Origin: Nymphaea colorata
Taxonomy: Eukaryota; Streptophyta; Magnoliopsida; Nymphaeales; Nymphaeaceae
Direction of reading: 5' to 3'
Assembly (NCBI RefSeq): GCF_008831285.2
Contig: NC_045144.1
Location: forward strand, 20,723,716 to 20,787,715
Length of the DNA stretch: 64,000 nucleotides
Shown piece by piece: positions 54,825 to 64,000 of this stretch. A program made the position numbers and the translations under genes. Every line of letters begins with the position of its first letter. Positions within the stretch are counted from its first letter, which is position 1. A model generated the notes under the pieces. It was not told the origin of the DNA. It did no database searches and was given only the letters and a program-made list of their open reading frames with translations.

Positions 54825-56929
54825 CTATTTTTCTGCATAATCAGGGTTTGGCTCATCATTTATTTTCTGCAGATTTAAGAAGAAAAATCCTGTTAAGTGT
54901 TAAGTCGAAAGGAGCTTCATTCAGGTACTAGGTTCCACATATTGGTCATATCAGTACATTGTTGCCGTAGTTCCTGCAAGTGTCAGAGCTTCAAGCATTT
55001 TTTTCCGATTGCCTTTTAACTTGAATTCCCCAGATTTAGCGGCACTGCATTGTTCTTTTCACTCATTTTCTCATTGTTTCTTCCTTGCCTTTCTCATGCT
55101 TTTGTCTTTTCACTTGACATACGCTTTCACAAACGGTGCAAGCATGCCCTTTCGTTTGGTTCTTTGTTACCTTTTGACGTCCAACTTTCAGCTTTACCTT
55201 CATATAAAGCTTCTGGCATTGATCCTCTATGTTGGTAATGTTCCACATGGTGGATGAGAAGCACATGTTTGACATCTGAAAGCTGCCGAACGACTGGCCT
55301 TTGGAGGGGACAGGGAAGCTCATGTTTCACATATGAAAACCGACTGACTGATGGTCTTTGGAGGAGATGGTTGTGCTTTTGCTGCATGATTATACCAACA
55401 CCTTTCTTCTGTATCCATCTTGTCTATTCAAGTACGTATAGGCCTATATGACTCAAGGGGGTCGGCATGAATGGCAATGTAATACCGCTGTCAAGAGATA
55501 GTCCATCTCCCATGGACGTCAACTTGTGCAGACTGAAGCCATGTGTATCAGGGGTTGTGGAGGTGCAACCACGGATTTGTCGACTCATCAAGCAAAGTAA
55601 ATGCCTCTTGTCAAACTGCATGTGCGAAAAGTCTTTATTTATCCTCTACAAGCTCATGGACTGTAAGTGCTATTGTGGTTCCCTAAAAGCAGTGTAAAGA
55701 TGAATAATTGCCTGTATAATGTTCAGGAAAATTCTATCTGGAAGAAAATGAAAATGGCTTGAGGAACAATGAACTCTTTTTCAGCAGCTGAATATGACAA
55801 AGAAGGGCGAAAAAAAAAAGCACAGGCGGCAAAGAAGAAAATCCCTTTCCTTTTAATGTTGCAATAACATAAATGCCTTCAGTTTACCAAATATATGACA
55901 AGTTGAGAAATTTCTGGGGTCCTTCATTATCTCTTTAAATGACTCCTCAATTTACTCGTACATAAATTCATACATAAAGCCACGAAAATTTCTTTTGAAA
56001 ACTGTGATTCTATTATTTCAACAAAGTAAATTTACAATTTTACTTTTAATTGCCTTCATGGGAGACTAATTGAATGAATGCAAGAGCGGAAGCCATGTTT
56101 CATAATTGCAACAAGGAACCAAAGTCTTGGCACTTGTTTCTGGCTTGAGGCCACCATCTGGCCTCGGTTTATATGGCTCTTGTTGTTGTTGTCTTTGGCA
56201 AAATTTTTGCCTTTACCCTCGCCTGCCTCAAGTGATACATTGTTTCTGCTTGGGCAAGGAGAATTGTTGGCAAACTTGGTGAGTTGATTCGAGAATTGGT
56301 CGAGTTAGGCTCGAGATTATTCTTTCACTGGGGAATGAGTTAGGACCAAGGTCAATTAGCACCAAAACTTGAGAAACTCGACCAAGAATCAGCTGACTTG
56401 CTGGATTGGTGACTTTATAATTGCCCGAGTTTGGGTGCTAACTCTTTTAAGGTGTAAACATTTATCTTGATTTTTAAATTCTTAATAATCTTTTGTTTGT
56501 TTCCTTCTCTTATGAAAACTTTGATAAGTGACATAAAAGAAATACTATCCCAACCATTTGCAAATATATTTTCACAATTAATCTCCAAACATCTACTGAC
56601 CGATGGAGAATCAGGTTGTTGGTACAACGAGTGAGACAGCGAGAGAGAGAGAGGAAAAGAGAGAAAGAGAGAGTTCTTGATAAATAAGTTAAGTTTTCTT
56701 AGATTCATGACCTTTTTTCTATGGTTAGAGTGGTTGACAAATCATAACCAAGATTAAGTTGCTCCATACTAAGTAGGAAGGCAATAGATTATATAACAAG
56801 ATTATAATAAAAAGACACTAAAAAATTTCAACCAGACATGGCCAAGTCATCGAGTCAACTTACTGACTCAGCCATCCGCTTATCTGAGTTTGATTCCTGG
56901 TTTGCCAATTATGGCAAGGAGTTTCTGCA

Positions 56930-57072
56930 AGAGAGAGAGAGACAAGAACCGGTCTCAGCCTCATAATGACACGATCAACACTACTCCCAATACCATTAAG
57001 GTAGCACCTTCTGAAAATTGAACTGAGGACATGACCACAACAAGTTACCCAACCTGACCAGATGCACTACTC

Positions 57073-57108
<36 letters not shown>

Positions 57109-57240
57109 AGAGGAGGGACAAGAACAGGTCCACTTGGGCTCATAATCAATACTACTCTTCAATACCATCAATGCCCCCAAGAATCAAACTGATTAGTGAC
57201 TACAACAAGCTACCCAACCTGACTGGTTGCACTACTCATC

Positions 57241-57295
<55 letters not shown>
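56930..57295. repeat. GA-punctuated tandem repeat with tRNA-like words
   Basis: Two related units (about 56930-57074 and 57108-57243) share 'gacaagaac.ggtc', 'ctcataat', 'atactactc', 'caataccat' and 'caagytacccaacctgac...gcactactcat'. Each is followed by a (GA)n tract (57075-57104 and 57244-57294). On the minus strand the units read like a tRNA-type A box (TGGTCAGGTTGGGTA) and a weak B box (CAGTTTGATTCTTGG). A third, more diverged unit may lie at 57440-57540. Confidence 0.5.
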
Positions 57296-57297
<2 letters not shown>

Positions 57298-57540
57298 AAT
57301 CCGTTTAAAAACATTATGAATTGGGATTTACTTGACGTTTCAAAGTTGGGAACATGGACGTAGAATTATGTGGTTCGTCCGATAACAAATGTCACTGTTT
57401 GTGGCACTCCTTAGCTCGACCACACATAGAGAGAGGAAGAGAGATAGCCAACTTGTCCCCAAAAACTCAACGCCACGACAATTAAACTGCTGACAGACCC
57501 TTTATTGTCCATCAATCCGACCAGCTAGGCTAAGTTCGAT

Positions 57541-57654
<114 letters not shown>

Positions 57655-59020
57655 TAAAAATCTCATGGTGAGCAGCTTGACTGGGTCATGTCAATCCACA
57701 TTTCTGGTTTCTGTGGCTTTCCCAGCTCTCAAATGGAACCCTCAAGATATGTCCACCAGACTTGAAGATTCTCTGCACCATACAATCAATAATCTGCCAA
57801 ATGAACAGAAACTCGTGAAAAATAATTGTTCTTTGGGCAAAAATTTGGTCACAATGAGTGGATACCATAAATGACGAAAAGAAAGCATAAAATATTTAGA
57901 AGAAAGGAAAAAAAAAAAAAACAAGTGGATGGTGTCTGAGTTTTATGTTCTGTAATAAGCGGAGAAAGGCGATAAATATATTTGTTCTAAAATTTTCGAA
58001 GAAAAATCAGGAAACTTAAATCCACTTAAATGTTTGGTAATAATTAAAAATATTCAACCTTTAAATATCGTTAAAAACATGTCTAAGTTCTATACTTGTC
58101 AACTCTAACGTCAATAAATTTATTTCAATGGACAAATTTAAGATAGTGGAAATTTACTGATATACCCAATTTTTATAAATCTACCTTGCACATCCTTCTC
58201 GCATTAATGAAAAGTTATTCACCGATCTAATTTTCACATTAAAAAAAAAACATGATTTAGATATAATTGGACAACACAAATGGATAGAATCCAACCATCT
58301 GTTCTGAATCCAATCTAAAAGTTTTGATCTGGATAAAAAAGATCCACCCACCACCCTAGAACTAGTCCCCTATCAGATCCCGTTTCTCACGGGCTAAGCA
58401 AAGGGAGGCCTGAATGGGCCCTGAATCTACTTCAATTTTTTTTTAAATTTACATTTAAATTTTAAAAAATTTCACTTGTTTTATATAAAAATTTTTGAAC
58501 CGTAGTCAAAATTTAGAAACTTTAATTCACCATTCCTCATGAAGAATTTCTGACTCCGCCCTTGTTGTTTCTCACATACTCATTGGATCCATATCCACAA
58601 TGATCCAGAAGAAAACAACGTTATGATATTGTACTGATCTATTTAAAAAATCAGGCAAAAAAAAAATGGCGATATTTTGAAGATAGATTCAGAAAGGTCC
58701 TGCAAGAAGAAATATCAGAACCATGTGGCTCTCAATGCTTCAAATTCTGGGCCACAAGAGCCACCAAAGCAAAAGCGGGCCCCGGCGAGATCCTCGAAGG
58801 CCAGGTGGCGCGCTGCCAGCCATCGAGCCTCATCCTAGAAGGGATCAATGGAGATCTCCATATCCAAATCCACCAATTGGCATCTTCACCTCTATCTTTC
58901 TTCTACACTCATCCAAGGCTCCATCAATAAAGGCAGAAGCTCACTCCCCTTCAAGGCAACTGGACAAAGAAGCCTCCCTCCTTACACTCTCAGAGACTTC
59001 CCAGCTCCCATCCAGTTCCA

Positions 59021-60275
59021 ATGGCGACTTCCACGATCCACAGCTCGACTTTCGCCGGCCAAACTGTGCTCAAGCCCCAGAATGAGCTCGTCCGCAAGGT
59101 CGGCGTCTCCGGCGGCCGGATCTCCATGCGCCGGACCGTGAAAAGTACTCCCCAGAGTATCTGGTAGTGTTTTCTTCTTTCTTTGATTCAACTCTTTGTA
59201 GTTTCACTTCAAATCTCATGCCCCTCATTGCTGCCCTTCTAAAGAACATATCTCAAATATGAGAAGGAAAAAAGAAGAACCAGAACAACTCCAGCAGATT
59301 GATCACTTCACAGAGCTGAATGAAATGATCATGTTATGCGGGTGATTTCAAAAGATTTTTGTAGGTGGGATTCACTTTAAGTTATGGTTTTCGAAAACTG
59401 CATATTTGAGAACTGTGAATTTAAGATCTTGATGCAAGTTCATGATACGAATTTCAAAATTTTGTTGGAAATACAGAAGCCGAAATCTTTGGATTTAAGA
59501 TTCCAAAATCTCACATCACCATGAATCTCATAACCGAGACAGTGATTCCACTCATGCACATGCACTCATACATACACAATATGCACCACATATAACATGT
59601 TTGTGTGTGTGTTTGAATTTCAGGTACGGACCAGACAGACCGAAATTCCTCGGCCCATTCTCCGAGCAAACGCCGTCATACCTGACCGGAGAATTCCCCG
59701 GCGACTACGGCTGGGACACCGCGGGGCTGTCGGCGGACCCAGAGACATTCGCCAAGAACCGGGAGCTGGAGGTCATACATGCAAGGTGGGCGATGCTGGG
59801 CGCGCTGGGGTGTGTGTTCCCAGAGATACTGGCTAAAAATGGGGTGAAGTTTGGGGAGGCAGTGTGGTTCAAGGCTGGAGCTCAGATCTTCTCTGAGGGT
59901 GGGCTTGACTACCTGGGCAACCCCAACCTGATCCATGCACAGAGCATACTGGCCATATGGGCTTGCCAGGTAGTGCTGATGGGCTTTGTTGAGGGCTACA
60001 GAGTAGGGGGTGGGCCTCTTGGGGAGGGCCTGGATGCCCTGTACCCGGGCGGCGCCTTTGACCCACTGGGCTTGGCCGATGACCCGGAGGCGTTTGCCGA
60101 GCTCAAGGTCAAGGAGCTCAAGAATGGCAGACTGGCCATGTTCTCCATGTTTGGCTTCTTCGTGCAGGCCATAGTCACCGGCAAGGGACCCATTGAGAAC
60201 CTCTATGACCACTTGGCTGACCCAGCTACCAACAACGCCTGGGCCTATGCCACCAACTTTGTTCCGGGCAAGTGA
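59021..60275 (+). CDS. LHCB2: LHCII type II chlorophyll a/b-binding protein (LHCB2), 264 aa
   Basis: Two exons, 59021-59163 and 59624-60275, joined within the Trp codon of SIWYGP. The product is a subunit of the trimeric light-harvesting complex of photosystem II in the thylakoid membrane. Residues 1-36 form a chloroplast transit peptide ([15 protein letters not shown]...). The mature protein begins [18 protein letters not shown]; this RRTVK start, with the Thr phosphorylated by the state-transition kinase, marks LHCB2 rather than LHCB1. WYGPDR (48-53) is the trimerisation motif. Chlorophyll-binding membrane helices include [16 protein letters not shown] (helix B, from residue 95) and [15 protein letters not shown] (helix A, from residue 211), with the middle helix between. 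The ending [14 protein letters not shown] is typical. Length and all key ligands are intact. The coding sequence is GC-richer than its surroundings. Expression should be light-regulated as in the family, but I found no decisive promoter box. Confidence 0.98.
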
Positions 60276-60366
60276 GTGTAAAAATTACTTAGTTTCTCTC
60301 AGTCCCTTCATGTACTTCAATGCTGAGCTCTTGTCAATTAAATGAATTACTCTTCTTTTCTTGTTC

Positions 60367-60397
<31 letters not shown>

Positions 60398-60796
60398 CGC
60401 GCACGCATGCACATGTTGGGGATGTAAGTTGCCTGGATTTTGGTTCGATCCAGCTTTTACCCATCGATCCAATGGACTTGGAGATCTTTTTTTGAAACTG
60501 CATCCAGTTTATGTATAATAAGGTTGAATCCTTTATTGGGTCTTATACCTGGTTTCATATGAGCCACATATAGGCTGCAATGGGCAGTTGCCCACACCAG
60601 CCCCGCAAATTTTCTTCATATGGGTGTTTTCGATCATTCATTTATTTTTATGTGTTGATTTCCCTTAAAATATGCCAACTTGTAAAATGTATCCTTCATA
60701 TCAAAACTTAATAACTTACATTGACTTGTGAGAATGCATGTCCAGTCAAATTATGACTATAATTGGATTTGTTCTCGTTTAATAGATCGGACTAAG

Positions 60797-60932
60797 GTTG
60801 CATTTGATAGCCCCGGATCTAAGATTTTTTCCCACGAGGTCTTCATTTTTAGCAAGCAGCGGACCTCAAAATTTTCCAGTTTCTATTCCTCAAAAAGGGC
60901 TAAAATCTTTGCATCTAAGATCCGGCAAGGGG
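60797..60932. mobile_element. MITE-like fragment sharing its end with the 21.3-kb element
   Basis: Starts GTTGCATTTGATAGCC then CGGATCTAAG, which matches the inverted right end of the element at 21299-21495. A CTAAGATCCGGCAAGG word at about 60915-60930 could be the opposite end. The right side runs into a TA microsatellite, so the boundary is unclear. Confidence 0.4.
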
Positions 60933-60956
60933 GGAAGGCTGGTGAAGGCTGGTGTT

Positions 60957-60958
<2 letters not shown>

Positions 60959-61032
<74 letters not shown>

Positions 61033-61048
61033 AAAAGAGAGAGAGAGG
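60959..61048. repeat. Compound (TA)25(GA)n microsatellite
   Basis: An uninterrupted TA tract to 61008 followed by GA repeats with a few interruptions. Confidence 0.95.
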
Positions 61049-63519
61049 GGAGAAAAGGCCCGGCAAGGGTTTCGCCAGCCAAACCCTCGTCTGGCCGGAA
61101 TTTAGAGAGAGAGAGAGAGAGAAAGATGGCCGAAATAGAAAATTTTAATTTGAGCCGATTAAAAAAATAAAAAAATAGTAGAAACTTGTTTAAATTTTTT
61201 AGAAAGCCCGTAAAGATTTTCAACAAAATCTGTGGACCACTCGACTCCTCCAAGAGAAAAAATCTGGGTTTCCTCTTTGTCCTCAGGTGACCTTTGGCTC
61301 TTCTCCTTTGGCCGATAAAGAAAAATATAAACGGGGGAGTAGACTCTAGACTCTATGATAAAGTCATATATGACCAAGTTATTTTTTTTTCCAATTTTAT
61401 GACTCAGTTTTTGCGGCTATGATTTAAAGCATGGCCTCACATTTACTAACTTAAAAAATATGTGTCTCACTTTTTTTTTTATTGATAAAACGTGAAAAGG
61501 TAAAAAACTATATCTGTCAGATTGAAAGACCTTACAAATTTCAGATTTTTTAAGCTGAAAAGAAGATACATGGTTGAGGATATGAACAGAAGATTAAATA
61601 ATTATTATTATATCAGCTGAACACAAAAAATATTTCATTTTACTGCCCAAAATAAACCCTCTTTTGAAGCCCATGTTGCACATCAATTGGCGGACCATTT
61701 ATGCTTTATTATTAAAAAAATTGACATACAGAATGGATCTGAGTTTTGAAGGGACCAACTATCTATGCCCTTCAAGTCTATGTCAATCTGACCATTTCAA
61801 ACAAAAGAAAATAAATCCGTATGAGTTTTTATGCTATGGAGACCAGCGGCTAGGTCTCGTGTTTGAGATCAGTCAGAAATTTTTTATGATGAGAATTGAA
61901 TTAATGTTTTTAAATTTTGATAAGGGTCGAAATATCATTTTTCAAAATTTTCAAGTAAAATTTTTTAAAATTTAAATGTTATTTTTTTAAAAAAATTAAG
62001 AAGATCTTGGGATTGATGTGAATGCCGCGTATAAGAGACAAAAAAATTAAAGCAAATTGGGGAGAGGCAAACAAGTCAAATGTGAATTAAGATAGTGTGT
62101 GGAAAGTGGTAATATTATTTAATTTGGTAGTTTCTCAGAACCACCAACCTATCCGTTCAACACGTTTGGGTCGCCTGGATCTTCTTAAAAATGGTAAATT
62201 TCATTGATGGTCCACCTTTTGGTCACTATATCTGAAACGAGCTTCATACGTTTTAGATTTCCCGATCCAAACCTTTCTTTTTCATGGAAACTGCAAACGC
62301 AGATTTCAAGTAAATATCAAAACTTATTCACGGCTTTCAACTCGAGGTGATTAGAAATCCACGTTAGCGTGAAATCCATTGTTTGAGCGAACAACGGTAG
62401 GGATTTCCAATGCCCACCAGCTGGGGTCGATTTCAAATTCACTGCTTTGTCCAATCTGTGGTGGATGCAAACACGATGGATTTGAACCTTTGTGGCTCAA
62501 GAAATCCCACTTTCTCTCAATGCAAATAAATAAAGTAATGATTTAAGTATGTATGAATTTTAATCATAACATCAAATCCTTACTTTGATGAACCATGAAT
62601 TTTATCATGAATCTTTTATCATATCGGTAAAAAAATGTCATATATCATTCTCATTATGTCAATTGAGACAACGACAACCGTAACACATTTTATGATGCTC
62701 ATAAGAAATCAACAGTTATATATATATATATATATATTGAAAACTAGACACTTTGATTTTAATGTTTGAAATGTTTTTTCCATACTCCAAATGACTTTAA
62801 GGGGTTGTTGAAGTATTTAAACATTTTTTTTTTGAGGCAGATTCATGAAACAATAATAATGTGCTGTTATTGTTGTCAAACAGCCCTTGAAGATCAAGTG
62901 CAAATCATTTTCTTTACAAAATGAATGCATATATTCTAAACTTGTATGACGCATGGAAGGGCCAAGTTCAAAATAATTCAATTTTCAAAATAAATGCAAA
63001 TATGTTAGACTTTTATGCTGCATTAATTTAAGCAAGGGATTTCAGGTAGTCCAAAAATGGGGCTCATATTTTTTTTCTCTTTTTTTATTGAAGGCCGTTT
63101 TCTAGACAGCTGCATGCCATGGGAACCCTGGTTGAATTTGGTTTTTTCAAAAAACTTAAAATCTTTTACTCAGCATTATCCATAACACTTTCTATCTGCC
63201 ATTTTTCTGAATTTTCAAAGATAGTAGCCCCTTGGTTAGGACTTGTCCTTATTAATAGTGGGGGTTGTATTGCCTACCAAAGTGATGTGACAAATCACAC
63301 TCCATTTGCTGACAGAAAAGACTTTTTCTTCATAAAAAGTCAAAAGTTTGCTGACCTGAAATGGAAAAAGAGCAAAAATCCAACCATCATTTAGCTAAAA
63401 TCTTGGTATCCTATATGCTATGTTTATTTCATGAATATCATAAAGGGGCCTGTTTTTCCATTTAAAAAAAAAACCAGACCCCTGGTTTTAGGGCCCTTTG
63501 ACTCTTTCTTGGTTATTTA

Positions 63520-63773
63520 TGCTTTGTTTGATGCACAGATTTTACTGTGCATTGCAGAAACTTGTTGTTTTTATACAGCTTTTCATACTCAAATCAAACA
63601 CGGAAAAAAAGTTACTGTGTCAAATTCAATAGATCAAGGTAATTTTACTTAAACACGGAAAAAAAGTTACCGTGTCAAATTTAATAAATCAAGGTAATTT
63701 TACCCTAGAAAAAATTCGGACTTTTTTCCATCAACTTTTTCTATGGTAATTTTATTGTTCATCAAACGGAATC
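63520..63773. mobile_element. Tourist-like MITE, 254 bp
   Basis: The left end TGCTTTGTTTGATGCACA and the inverted right end GATTCCGTTTGATGAACA are imperfect terminal inverted repeats. They are flanked by TTA on each side (63517-63519 and 63774-63776). Internally a unit of about 53 bp (ACACGGAAAAAAAGTTAC..., near 63597 and 63653) is tandemly duplicated. The GTTTGATGCACA word is shared with the subterminal region of the 50.8-53.4 kb element. Confidence 0.55.
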
Positions 63774-64000
63774 TTAGTGAAAAAAATTACATCAAGGCAA
63801 CGACACTTTCACAAAGCTCTAAGGTGGTGCGTGATAAACTACGTTTTTTAAAAAATAAGAAGAATTGTTTTTAAAAGGGATTGAATAACCTGCCCTCTTC
63901 CCCAGATTATTTATAAAAAAAAAGTGAGTTTTAGGTGTGTCATCAAAAACACAAACCAATTTTTAAAAAATGATTAAAAAACTATTTTTCATAAAACCAA

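Larger units (their letters stand above)
60276..64000. other. Region downstream of LHCB2
   Basis: Begins with the LHCB2 3' UTR, which includes a (CT)n/(GT)n tract at about 60368-60412. Further on are a MITE-like terminus at 60797, a TA/GA microsatellite, AT-rich DNA with no recognised gene, and a small MITE at 63520. No coding sequence is supported to the end of the window. Confidence 0.6.

Noticed and set aside
58723-59085. 120-codon open frame overlapping the LHCB2 start
   Set aside because: It reads the LHCB2 leader and transit-peptide exon in another frame and shows no family features.
59676-60212. 178-codon antisense open frame over LHCB2 exon 2
   Set aside because: A shadow of a GC-rich conserved coding exon; LHCB2 on the plus strand explains it fully.

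Overview
The window is nuclear DNA of a flowering plant. The evidence is GT-AG introns of up to about 5.7 kb, abundant AT and GA microsatellites, plant transposon relics, and an LHCII antenna gene with a chloroplast transit peptide. I cannot fix the lineage from sequence alone. Gene density is low: six clear protein-coding genes and one candidate microprotein gene in 64 kb. All exon joins were read by hand from splice sites and reading-frame phase.

Layout. 0.4-1.9 kb (minus): an intronless armadillo-repeat protein of 470 aa. 4.4-9.4 kb (plus): SEN54, the tRNA-splicing endonuclease subunit, with a non-coding first exon. 14.9-19.2 kb (plus): a 125-aa protein with one SAM domain. 23.1-25.8 kb (minus): a possible two-exon gene for a 43-aa hydrophobic protein. 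28.5-34.05 kb (minus): NSA2, a 60S ribosome biogenesis factor of 260 aa, whose start codon sits alone at the end of a leader exon. 35.1-54.4 kb (plus): NUP133, a nuclear-pore Y-complex subunit of 1305 aa in eight coding exons. 59.0-60.3 kb (plus): LHCB2, an LHCII type II chlorophyll a/b-binding protein of 264 aa.

The genes do not form a cluster with a shared pathway. They are a mix of housekeeping genes (tRNA splicing, ribosome assembly, nuclear pore), one photosynthesis gene and two genes of unclear role.

The accessory content lies in introns and intergenic DNA. NUP133 intron 7 carries a 2.54-kb element with Tourist/PIF-Harbinger-like ends and TAA duplications. It encloses a broken MPV17/PMP22-family gene fragment and a cluster of long perfect palindromes, and it is the most unusual object here. 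NUP133 intron 3 carries a degenerate hAT transposase start (BED zinc finger) whose first exon is tandemly duplicated. Other items are a GGCC-rich inverted-repeat family (three copies), small MITEs, a tRNA-derived SINE candidate, GA-punctuated tandem repeats and long AT/GA tracts. I found no CRISPR array, rRNA gene or intact tRNA gene, and no convincing new multi-gene system.
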